Positions 1 to 7,532 of a DNA stretch of 64,000 nucleotides are shown one piece after another. The stretch spans positions 558,001 through 622,000 of the forward strand of contig NZ_JACHLB010000001.1 of NCBI RefSeq assembly GCF_014207905.1. Reading direction: 5' to 3'. Position 1 is the stretch's first letter. Each line of letters opens with the position of its first letter. The stretch comes from Flavobacterium notoginsengisoli (GTDB taxonomy: Bacteria > Bacteroidota > Bacteroidia > Flavobacteriales > Flavobacteriaceae). The notes below the pieces were generated by a model that saw only the letters and a program-made list of their open reading frames with translations, made no database searches and was not told the DNA's origin. The translations under genes were made by a program, and so were the position numbers.

Positions 1-2046
1 TTCATCTTGCTTCTCTTTAGTATTTTCTTTCTCTTTATTTGATAACTGTTCCTGTTGTTCTGACAGTTTATTTAATTTCTCTGCAACCTGTTCTGCTTTC
101 TTTGAAACATAAAAACGTTTGGTTAGCTCCACCAATTGTTCTAAATTACGAGATTGGTTTTTACTGATTTGTTTGAACTTTTCCATCTTATCAAACAGTT
201 CTTCACTGTTTAATTTGTCGTTTAAGTTCTTCAATTCGTCTAATAATTTCTGATTCTTTTCTAAATCTTTCTGTGCATTATCTAAACGCTTTTGTAAATC
301 TTCAGCCGTTTTATCTTTCTTATCCTCTTTAAACTTGTCCAGATTCTTATTCATTTTCTCAGAAAACTGTTTCATCATTTCGTCTTGTTGTTTCTGACGT
401 TTGATAAAATCATTGATCTTCTGCTGATCTTTAAACTCTAAATTATCTTTTTCTTTTCCTGTATTCTGAAGCTTATCCATTTCTGAAATCTGCTTCGTTT
501 GGTTCTTCAAAGATTTAGATAAACTATTAATGTTTTGATTTTGCTGTTGCAATTCCTGATCCTGAATTTCATCTGTTGTAGCTACACGATCTGAAAACGT
601 AGAAGACTTTGTAGACTTAAATCCGTGCGGAGCATCATTATCAAAAACCTCAAAATAGTACTCGTATGAAACTCCTTCTTCTACCAGAAGGTTACTTGGA
701 AAATTAAAAACAAACTGATCAAATACTCCAGACTTTACCGGAATGTTTCCACGCTTAGCAGACTGTGGTTTGTTACGTTCGTAGTATACAATTTGTAATT
801 TCGAAAGTCCGTAATCGTCACCTAATCTACCCAAGATATAGTTCTTATCCAGCTTCAAACTGTCTGGTGCTGGGCCAACATTAATGCTTGGAAACTGATC
901 TTTGATTACAGACAGCTGATAATCCAGTTTTTCGTAGTTTCTAACCTTATCATTAGACGTAAGTATTTGATATTCGGTATTTTGACTTATATTTTTAGCT
1001 AATTTGAACTCATTTTCTACCTTATTAAACTTAAATACCTCGTTATCTCTTTTCCATACTACTTCTTGCGTAGATTTGGTGTTCATTCTCCAAGTTACAG
1101 TTGTTCCTTCAGGTACAATTGTGTTTCCTGTTCCTTGAATTGTTTCTGATTTTTTCTTTAGATAAGAAGGAAAATTTAAAACCATTTCGAAGTTAGCAAT
1201 TGACGGAACTGTGATAACTTTCAATTCATATTCTTCTGAAACAACCGAATTTCCTTCAAAAGAAAATTGAATATTTTCTACAGGTTTTTCAATTTTAAAT
1301 TCAAACTTTCCAGGTTGAGAAGATTCCATAAAATAACTTTCATCACCAATATGAATCATCACATTTTCTGGAACAACGTTTCCAACAGATTCCATTTTAA
1401 TCACGAAATCTTTGTTTTGTTCTGCTTGCAAATTAGAATTCAAAACCACAAATTTGAAAGGAGCTGGTGGTAAAAATGCAGAATTGAAATGCACTACTCT
1501 ATTCAAACTTTGCGAGATGATATTGCTATTTCCAGAAATATAAAACACAGCAAAAAGCAAAATTGGAACTAAAGCTAATGGCAAATACTTTTTATTAGCT
1601 TTAAAATTGATCGCATTTCCAAATGGAATTGGCTGTAAAGAATTTGCTTTTTGTTCAATCGAAGCCAAAACCAATTCTGAACTTTCAGCATTATTTTCAG
1701 ATGACAATTGTAAAAAGTTAGTCAGCTTATCGCTCACTTCTGTAAAATGACTTCCAATAATTTTTGAAGCCTGAGCATAATCAATTCCTTTTTGAAGTTT
1801 GAATAACTTAAACAATGGAAAAAGAATTAAACGGACTAAAAGGAAAACTTCAACTCCGACAAATAACCAAAATAGAAAAGTTCTTCCTAAAGGTTTTAGC
1901 CAAAGAAAGTACTCTACAAAAAGCGTAAATAGAAAATATAATAAACCAAAACCGGTAAAAAGTAATATCCCTTTTATCAGTTCGTTGGTATAATATTTCT
2001 TAATGAAAGCCTCTAACTTTTGATATATTGCAGATGATGTTTTCAA
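1..2046 (-). CDS. DUF4175 family membrane protein, 3' end cut by window edge
   Basis: I read an open frame of 682 codons on the minus strand with no stop before the left edge, so the C-terminus lies outside. A TTG at 2046 is taken as start because an in-frame stop lies just upstream (about 2061) and no ATG is near; the product begins MKTSSAIYQKLEAFIKKYY. There are hydrophobic segments near residues 22-45, 55-78 and 153-175, a large middle part rich in beta-type sequence, and from about residue 485 a long Q/K/E-rich coiled coil. This matches the Bacteroidota DUF4175 family, membrane proteins of unknown function. Family call is from memory of the N-terminus and architecture; function unknown. 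Confidence 0.75.
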   Translation of the reverse strand, partial: MKTSSAIYQKLEAFIKKYYTNELIKGILLFTGFGLLYFLFTLFVEYFLWLKPLGRTFLFWLFVGVEVFLLVRLILFPLFKLFKLQKGIDYAQASKIIGSHFTEVSDKLTNFLQLSSENNAESSELVLASIEQKANSLQPIPFGNAINFKANKKYLPLALVPILLFAVFYISGNSNIISQSLNRVVHFNSAFLPPAPFKFVVLNSNLQAEQNKDFVIKMESVGNVVPENVMIHIGDESYFMESSQPGKFEFKIEKPVENIQFSFEGNSVVSEEYELKVITVPSIANFEMVLNFPSYLKKKSETIQGTGNTIVPEGTTVTWRMNTKSTQEVVWKRDNEVFKFNKVENEFKLAKNISQNTEYQILTSNDKVRNYEKLDYQLSVIKDQFPSINVGPAPDSLKLDKNYILGRLGDDYGLSKLQIVYYERNKPQSAKRGNIPVKSGVFDQFVFNFPSNLLVEEGVSYEYYFEVFDNDAPHGFKSTKSSTFSDRVATTDEIQDQELQQQNQNINSLSKSLKNQTKQISEMDKLQNTGKEKDNLEFKDQQKINDFIKRQKQQDEMMKQFSEKMNKNLDKFKEDKKDKTAEDLQKRLDNAQKDLEKNQKLLDELKNLNDKLNSEELFDKMEKFKQISKNQSRNLEQLVELTKRFYVSKKAEQVAEKLNKLSEQQEQLSNKEKENTKEKQDE

Positions 2047-2085
2047 AATAAATCTGTTTTAATTATAACCTATAAAAGTAGTAAT

Positions 2086-2178
2086 TATTAATTAGATAAT
2101 GATCAATTAGAAAATTAGTCAATTAAGCTTAACACGAGCAATTATCTAATTTTCTCATTACCTAATTTTCTAATTCAG
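2086..2178. repeat. AT-rich intergenic inverted repeat (family A)
   Basis: The spacer before gltX holds ATTAGATAAT and TTAGAAAATTAG on one side and ATTATCTAATTTTC and CTAATTTTC on the other, forming an imperfect inverted repeat. Closely similar words recur at 45662-45715 and 54585-54672, so this is a dispersed intergenic repeat family. Confidence 0.6.
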
Positions 2179-2183
2179 AGTCG

Positions 2184-2191
2184 TATCTTTG
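2184..2191 (+). promoter_or_regulatory. -7 promoter box of gltX
   Basis: TATCTTTG fits the Bacteroidota sigma factor consensus TAnnTTTG. It overlaps the upstream TTG codon at 2189 of the gltX frame, so transcription should begin after that codon and the ATG at 2210 is the real start. No clear -33 TTG at the usual spacing. Confidence 0.6.
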
Positions 2192-2209
2192 CAACAAAAT
2201 TTTAAACAA

Positions 2210-3715
2210 ATGTCAAAGCAAGTTCGTGTGCGTTTTGCACCAAGTCCGACTGGACCGTTACATATTGGCGGAGTTCGTACTGCCCTATTTAATTATTTAT
2301 TTGCAAAAAAACATAACGGTGTTTTTTATCTAAGAATTGAAGATACAGATCAGACTCGTTTTGTTCCAGGTGCAGAGGCTTACATTATGGAAGCTCTTGA
2401 ATGGTTAGGAATTGCTCCTGAAGAAACGGTTGGAAAAAATGAAAAATTTGGTCCGTACAGACAAAGCGAACGTAAAGATCTTTACCAACAATATGCCGAT
2501 CAATTAATTAATTCTGGTTGGGCATATTATGCTTTTGATACTCCGGAAGCTTTGGATGCACATAGAAAACAACACGAAGCTGAAGGAAAAACATTTATTT
2601 ACAATCATCATAATCGTGAAAAGTTAGATACTTCTTTGGTAATTTCTGCTGAGGAAGTTGCTAAAAGAATTGCAAATGGAGAGCATTATGTAATTCGTTT
2701 TAAAACTCCGGTTGATGAAACTTTACATTTGAAAGATATTATTCGTGGCGATGTTAAGTTTGAAACGAATCTTTTGGATGATAAAGTTCTTTTCAAAAGT
2801 GACGGAATGCCAACATATCATTTAGCTAATATTGTAGATGATCATTTGATGGAAACTTCTCATGTAATTCGTGGTGAAGAATGGTTGCCATCGATGCCAC
2901 TTCACGTTTTATTATACAAAGCATTTGGTTGGGAAGCTCCAGAATTTGCACACTTACCTTTGATTTTGAAACCAGTTGGAAATGGTAAATTATCAAAAAG
3001 AGATGGAGACAAAATGGGATTCCCGGTATTTCCTTTAGAATGGAAAACTGAAGAAGGCGTTTCATCTGGTTACAGAGAAAAAGGATTTTTCCCAGAAGCA
3101 GTTGTAAACTTCCTTGCTTTATTAGGATGGAATGATGGAACTGATAAAGAATTATTTTCTTTAGAAGAATTAGCAGAAGCTTTTGACTTAAACCGAGTTC
3201 ATAAAGCTGGAGCTAAATTTGATCCAGAGAAAAACAAATGGTTCAATCACCAATATTTAGTAAAACAAAATGATGCAGATTTAGCGAAAACCTTCTCTCC
3301 AATTTTAGAAGAAAAAGGCTTCTCGACTCCGCTCGAAGTGACAACCCGTATTGTTTCACTTGTAAAAGAAAGAGCAAACTTCGTTTCAGATTTTTGGGAT
3401 TTGACAGATTTCTTTTTCCAGGCGCCAACATCTTACGATGAAAAAGCAAGCAAAAACTGGAAGGAAGAAACTCCAGCTTTAATGCAAGAATTAATTTCAA
3501 CTCTAGAATATATTGATGGTTTTGATTCAGCAAATATTGAAGCAATCGTAAAAGATTGGTTAACTAAAAACGAAATCGGAATGGGTAAAGTGATGCAACC
3601 TTTCCGTCTAAGTTTGGTTGGAGCTTTAAAAGGTCCTCACCTATTTGACATTGTTGAAATCATTGGAAAAGAAGAAACTATTTCTAGAATTCAGAAAGCA
3701 ATTTCAAGTTTATAA
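2210..3715 (+). CDS. gltX: Glutamate--tRNA ligase (GluRS)
   Basis: Cytoplasmic class I aminoacyl-tRNA synthetase that charges tRNA-Glu with glutamate using ATP. The 501-residue product opens MSKQVRVRFAPSPTGPLHIG with the HIGH-type motif (HIGG) near residue 20, and carries the KMSKS-type motif as KLSKR in GNGKLSKRDGDKMG. Length is normal for bacterial GluRS, with the C-terminal anticodon-binding part present. A longer frame opens at a TTG at 2189, but a -7 promoter box covers that codon, so ATG 2210 is preferred. It is followed by its own hairpin terminator and is probably monocistronic. A separate GlnRS gene lies at 7533-9650, so a discriminating GluRS is expected. Confidence 0.97.
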   Translation: MSKQVRVRFAPSPTGPLHIGGVRTALFNYLFAKKHNGVFYLRIEDTDQTRFVPGAEAYIMEALEWLGIAPEETVGKNEKFGPYRQSERKDLYQQYADQLINSGWAYYAFDTPEALDAHRKQHEAEGKTFIYNHHNREKLDTSLVISAEEVAKRIANGEHYVIRFKTPVDETLHLKDIIRGDVKFETNLLDDKVLFKSDGMPTYHLANIVDDHLMETSHVIRGEEWLPSMPLHVLLYKAFGWEAPEFAHLPLILKPVGNGKLSKRDGDKMGFPVFPLEWKTEEGVSSGYREKGFFPEAVVNFLALLGWNDGTDKELFSLEELAEAFDLNRVHKAGAKFDPEKNKWFNHQYLVKQNDADLAKTFSPILEEKGFSTPLEVTTRIVSLVKERANFVSDFWDLTDFFFQAPTSYDEKASKNWKEETPALMQELISTLEYIDGFDSANIEAIVKDWLTKNEIGMGKVMQPFRLSLVGALKGPHLFDIVEIIGKEETISRIQKAISSL

Positions 3716-3740
3716 TTAGAAATTTAATCTATAAAAGTAA

Positions 3741-3781
3741 ACGCTAAGCAACATATCAAAAATGTTCTTAGCGTTTTTTTA
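3741..3781 (+). terminator. Rho-independent terminator of gltX
   Basis: Stem AACGCTAAG...TTAGCGTT with an inner AACAT/ATGTT extension, followed by a T run, 25 bp after the gltX stop. Confidence 0.85.
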
Positions 3782-3850
3782 ATGTTTGATAATTTTAATT
3801 TAGAAGAATTTTCGTAATTTACCGAAATCATAAACATTAAATACATAACC

Positions 3851-4834
3851 ATGAACGCAGCATTTATTATCTTTTTAGTATTGGCATTCTTTATTTTCAT
3901 GTCTTCATTTTTTACAGTGAAGCAGCAAACTTCTATCGTAATCGAAAGATTTGGAAAATTTCTTAGTGTTAGAAATTCAGGATTACAATTAAAAATTCCA
4001 ATTGTGGACAGAATTGCAGGACGCGTAAATCTAAAAATTCAACAGCTGGATGTTATTATCGAAACTAAAACTAGAGACAACGTTTTTATCAAAATGAAAG
4101 TTTCTGTTCAATTTAAAGTAATTCAAGAAAAAGTATACGAAGCATTTTATAAACTAGAATATCCACACGATCAAATTACTTCTTATGTTTTTGACGTAGT
4201 TCGTGCCGAAGTTCCAAAACTAAAATTGGATGACGTTTTTGAAAGAAAAGATGATATTGCAGTTGCAGTAAAACGCGAATTGAACGAAGCAATGTCTACT
4301 TACGGATATGATATCATCAATACTTTGGTTACAGATATTGACCCAGACATTCAAGTAAAAAATGCAATGAACAGAATTAATGCTGCCGATAGAGAAAAAA
4401 CGGCTGCAGAATTTGAAGCAGAAAGTTCAAGAATTAGAATTGTTGCTAAAGCAAAAGCTGAAGCTGAAAGTAAACGTTTACAAGGTCAAGGTATTGCAGA
4501 CCAACGTCGTGAAATTGCAAGAGGTCTTGTAGAAAGTGTTGAAGTTTTGAACCAAGTTGGAATTAATTCTCAAGAAGCTTCTGCCCTGATTGTAGTTACA
4601 CAACATTATGACACTTTACAATCAATTGGATCTGATACAAATTCAAATTTAATTCTTCTTCCAAATTCTCCACAAGCTGGAAGTGACATGTTAAACAATA
4701 TGGTTGCTTCGTTCTCAGCTTCAAATCAAGTTGGTGAAATGATGAAAAAGAATACCAAAAAAATTGAAAAACCAAAACAAGCACCAAGACAATCTGGTTA
4801 TGAAGACGACATTCAACCAGATGTTCAACAATAA
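3851..4834 (+). CDS. SPFH/band 7 (stomatin-like) membrane protein
   Basis: A 327-residue protein with one N-terminal transmembrane helix (about 3-22), a band 7/SPFH domain (about 22-190, including FGKFLSVRNSGLQLKIPIVD and the INAADREKTAAEFEAESSRI stretch) and an alanine/glutamate-rich coiled coil (about 190-250) of the stomatin/HflK type. SPFH proteins oligomerise on the inner membrane and organise membrane domains or scaffold proteases. The C-terminal tail is polar and Lys/Gln-rich. No NfeD-type partner or protease is adjacent; flanks are gltX upstream and a convergent small-gene group downstream. The exact physiological role cannot be told from the sequence. Confidence 0.9.
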   Translation: MNAAFIIFLVLAFFIFMSSFFTVKQQTSIVIERFGKFLSVRNSGLQLKIPIVDRIAGRVNLKIQQLDVIIETKTRDNVFIKMKVSVQFKVIQEKVYEAFYKLEYPHDQITSYVFDVVRAEVPKLKLDDVFERKDDIAVAVKRELNEAMSTYGYDIINTLVTDIDPDIQVKNAMNRINAADREKTAAEFEAESSRIRIVAKAKAEAESKRLQGQGIADQRREIARGLVESVEVLNQVGINSQEASALIVVTQHYDTLQSIGSDTNSNLILLPNSPQAGSDMLNNMVASFSASNQVGEMMKKNTKKIEKPKQAPRQSGYEDDIQPDVQQ

Positions 4835-4844
4835 TTACAAAATA

Positions 4845-4874
4845 AAAAAGAGGCTTAATTGCCTCTTTTTTTAT
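4845..4874. terminator. Bidirectional terminator, overlaps the end of the small gene
   Basis: AAAAGAGGC-TTAATT-GCCTCTTTT with A and T runs on both sides, between convergent genes. It contains the last codons (Arg-Gly-Asn-stop) of the minus-strand gene ending at 4855. Confidence 0.8.
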
Positions 4875-5109
4875 TAATAAACCAATTGATTACAAATGGT
4901 AAAACTGATTGTAAAATTTCTGGAAACGATTTTTTGATATAACCTGTGTAAGAGGAAACAAATCCGTTTACTATATTTTGCGGTGTAATGCTTTCTTTAG
5001 TTCTCTGAAAACTCAAAACCAATTTCTGATAATTGATATCTTTTTCTAATTTTAAGATTTCTAGATCTCTGTCAATTTCAGCATAAGAGGAGTATTTTTT
5101 CTTTTCCAT
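4855..5109 (-). CDS. Small protein, DUF6327-like
   Basis: An 84-residue protein beginning MEKKKYSSYAEIDRDLEILK, with a charged helical N-terminal half and a C-terminal part containing a weakly hydrophobic stretch (ILQSVLPFVINWFI) that ends in basic residues. It resembles the Flavobacteriia family I know as DUF6327, which commonly sits with a YtxH protein and a holin-like membrane protein, as here. It lies 5 bp after the upstream holin-like gene, so it is very likely co-transcribed. Function unknown; a peripheral membrane protein of the same stress group is a reasonable inference. Confidence 0.65.
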   Translation of the reverse strand: MEKKKYSSYAEIDRDLEILKLEKDINYQKLVLSFQRTKESITPQNIVNGFVSSYTGYIKKSFPEILQSVLPFVINWFINKKRGN

Positions 5110-5114
5110 AAATC

Positions 5115-5465
5115 TTAATCATTAAAAAATATTTCTGAAAACTTCTCTAAAATTGGACCTTCAACAACTTTATCTTTTACAAAGAAAAGTAAAATAGTAA
5201 ACAGAAGGTAAATCCCTCCTACTGTTAAAAATCCTAAAGCATTACTTCCAAATAAAGAACCAAAAGCATAAGCTGCAGCAAAAGATCCGAAAATTAAAAC
5301 CATCGTGAAACACAACAATATCAAAGTGAATTTGAAAATTAAAGTTGTAGATTTCATTGCCACTTTAAATCCCCAAAGTTTATAATAAGCTAAATGACTA
5401 TCAATATACACTTTAGCTTGATCTTGAATATTTTCAGTGTTTTCTTTTAACTCTTCAAAAGCCAT
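5115..5465 (-). CDS. Phage-holin-superfamily (YqjE-like) membrane protein
   Basis: A 116-residue integral membrane protein: an N-terminal amphipathic part (MAFEELKENTENIQDQAKVY), then two hydrophobic hairpin helices (about 36-62 and 70-93) and a short charged tail. This is the layout of the 'phage holin family' (YqjE-type) proteins found on chromosomes beside YtxH/YqjD proteins, not of a lysis holin. An upstream in-frame ATG at 5495 would add ten hydrophobic residues but lies inside the preceding hairpin, so ATG 5465 is chosen. Together with the YtxH and DUF6327-like genes it looks like a small envelope-stress operon; the role is inferred. Confidence 0.7.
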   Translation of the reverse strand: MAFEELKENTENIQDQAKVYIDSHLAYYKLWGFKVAMKSTTLIFKFTLILLCFTMVLIFGSFAAAYAFGSLFGSNALGFLTVGGIYLLFTILLFFVKDKVVEGPILEKFSEIFFND

Positions 5466-5483
5466 AATTATAAATTTAAAATA

Positions 5484-5534
5484 AAAAAAAAGCACAAAAC
5501 TTTACTATAAAAATAAGCAAGTTCTGTGCTTTTA
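5484..5534 (-). terminator. Hairpin terminator or attenuator after the YtxH gene
   Basis: On the minus strand AAAAGCACA pairs with TGTGCTTTT followed by a long T run, 9 bp after the YtxH stop. It lies inside the presumed operon, so the two downstream genes would be expressed by partial read-through. Confidence 0.7.
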
Positions 5535-5542
5535 AAAAATTA

Positions 5543-5869
5543 TTATTTCTGAAGTTTAGCGTTCTGTGCTTTCAATTCAGCTAATTTAGTTTCTAGAAAA
5601 GTAATTACTTCTTCTGTTTTATGGCTAACATTTGAAAGTAAATCATTCAAAGTTCCATCAAGATTTTGAGTAGCACTTGTAAATCTTTCGCGAAGAACTT
5701 CAGAGCTAGCATCAAAAGAATCTTTGATATTATGTTTAGCATCATCGATACCTTCTTTAATTTTTGCTCTCGTTTTTGATCCTTTATCTGGAGCAAACAA
5801 AATTCCGATTGCCGCTCCTGCTGCCGCAGCTGCAAAAATTGCTGCCGCTGTATTTAAATTCTTAGACAT
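5543..5869 (-). CDS. YtxH domain protein
   Basis: A 108-residue protein: an Ala/Gly-rich hydrophobic N-terminus (AAAIFAAAAAGAAIGILFAP, about 8-27) followed by DKGSKTRAKIKEGIDDAKHN, the typical YtxH arrangement of a membrane segment, a proline-turn and a long amphipathic helix, ending in a predicted coiled coil. YtxH proteins are general-stress membrane-associated proteins of unclear biochemistry. It is the first gene of a three-gene minus-strand group. A weak -7-like element (TATCTTTA at 5896-5903) lies upstream. Because a strong hairpin follows it, this gene is probably expressed more than its two downstream neighbours. Confidence 0.85.
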   Translation of the reverse strand: MSKNLNTAAAIFAAAAAGAAIGILFAPDKGSKTRAKIKEGIDDAKHNIKDSFDASSEVLRERFTSATQNLDGTLNDLLSNVSHKTEEVITFLETKLAELKAQNAKLQK

Positions 5870-5962
5870 GATTTTACAATTTTTAAATTATTATTAAAGA
5901 TACTCATTTTTAAAATGATAAAACTTTGATTAATTGTTATTTACTAAAAATTAACAATATAA

Positions 5963-6442
5963 TTAGTACGCATAAGCTACAGCTTCATATTTGCCGTTTG
6001 CTTTTTCTACAATGCTTACAAAAGGGTAACCATTTGAAGCAGATTTACTTTTGATTCTCATAGCAGTCTGTTTCTGATTTGCAATTGGCGGTTCACCTTT
6101 TGTCCTTGTCGAGACACCTGTAAAACTTGCAACTTGCTTCAGTCCTATTGTTTTTTCCTGAGGTAAAACAGTTACCATTTTGTAATCGTCTTTTGAATCT
6201 ACTACTATTTTATCAGAAATTTTCTGAGTTGTTTTTGTTTGTTTGTTAGTAATAGATGAAACCGCATGTTTGCTAATTTTTATTTCTTCAGAACTTCCAA
6301 CTGTAGAATAATAAACTAAGCCATTTTCATTTTTTATGAAATTAACGTCAAGTTGTTCACCATTGTGTTTTGTAATTTGATGTGTTTGAGAAATTGCAAT
6401 ATTTGCAAATAACATCGCTAGCGTAAAATATAAAATTTTCAT
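5963..6442 (-). CDS. Secreted hypothetical protein
   Basis: A 159-residue protein with a Sec signal peptide (MKILYFTLAMLFANIAISQ, likely cut near residue 19). The mature part starts with a pattern common in secreted Bacteroidota proteins (an HNGEQ-type turn, then short beta strands, ISKHAVSSI). No cysteine, lipobox or type IX secretion C-terminal domain is visible. I do not recognise the family. It stands alone between the YtxH group and a 1.1-kb gene-free region. Probably periplasmic or outer-membrane facing. Confidence 0.6.
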   Translation of the reverse strand: MKILYFTLAMLFANIAISQTHQITKHNGEQLDVNFIKNENGLVYYSTVGSSEEIKISKHAVSSITNKQTKTTQKISDKIVVDSKDDYKMVTVLPQEKTIGLKQVASFTGVSTRTKGEPPIANQKQTAMRIKSKSASNGYPFVSIVEKANGKYEAVAYAY

Positions 6443-7532
6443 GATTATTAGATTTAAATTAAAAATGATCAGATTTGAAATTTTAAAACTAAAGTTTCAC
6501 ACAAATTCAATATTATGGAATTTTGTACATTATGATACAAATTGAAAAATACCTTTTACGCGAAATATTATCAAAGTTACATCACAATAAAAATGAGAAC
6601 ATAAAATTGTCTTTTTGGGAAATCAATTTTGAAAATCTATTGTCATAAAAATTACGAGTTTTTAAAAACGATAAATTTCAACTTAGATTATTTACGGCAA
6701 ATTTTAATTTTTACAAAAATCATCTCTGACTTTTGGTATTGAGTTAAAAATAGCAACTTTATAAACAATTGTGTGTTAACAAGCCGTTAAACTGACAAAA
6801 ATAACAGCAAAAAGTTAAATAAAGACTCTAAATAAACAATTATTTAAAAAATGAGTTATCTATCAACTAACTTTTAAAAACGTCTTAAAATCGATTTATG
6901 AAGGTTAAAATTAATTTATAAAAACTATAAAAATTAAATTTATTATCAATTTTATAAATAATAATTAAAAACTAAATTTAAATAAAAATTAATCATTAAA
7001 ATTTATATAATAAAAAAGAGGTGGAAAAATACAAAAAATAAGAAAATGCCTATTTTTCTAATTTTAGAAAGGAAAAGTAAAGCAAAAAAAGCAAAAACTT
7101 AAAATAGAGATTTGTAATGAACGAAAATCAGAAAAACGTCTTCTTTATTTAGCAAATTCTAATCATCTCTTAAATCAAATTTATGAAAGTCAATTTTAAT
7201 TTAATAAAACTATTGTAATTATAAAAATAATAAACTTTATAAATAATAGTGATTATAATAGTTGAAATTTAAAAACTATAATTAATATTTATAATTAGAA
7301 GTTAAAGCAAAAAAATTGCACTTAAAAAGTACAAAAATTGAAATAAAGCGATTTAAAGAATTAAAACTAAAAAAATGAATTAGTTATCCAGTAAATTTTA
7401 ATTCTTCTTTAAATTAAAAATATGAAAGTCAATTTCAATATACTAAAATTATAATTTTAAAAATTGAATAGATTTTATAAATAATAAAAAAAGCGCTTTT
7501 TATAAGCGCTTTTCAATAGATTCTAATTATTT
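6443..7532. repeat. 1.1-kb gene-free AT-rich region with three diverged direct repeats
   Basis: No credible gene is seen here. Three related blocks recur at roughly 6885-6965, 7130-7245 and 7400-7485. Each has TTTATGAA(A/G)GT..AATTT..AATTTA followed about 50-65 bases later by TTTATAAATAATA. Two also share AAACGTCTT just upstream (6884 and 7131), and an A-rich word with GCAAAAA precedes each block. Spacing is about 285 and 243 bp. The blocks look like decayed tandem duplications; no coding frame runs through them. Confidence 0.5.
7487..7515 (-). terminator. Terminator of glnS
   Basis: AAAAGCGC...GCGCTTTT with a T run on the minus strand, 18 bp past the glnS stop. Confidence 0.85.

Noticed and set aside
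2189..2209. Extended gltX start at TTG 2189
   Set aside because: This codon overlaps the -7 promoter box TATCTTTG, so the extended form would not be transcribed.
5115..5465. Phage lysis holin
   Set aside because: Its neighbours are YtxH and a small stress-type gene, not an endolysin; the family is also common on chromosomes as YqjE-like proteins.
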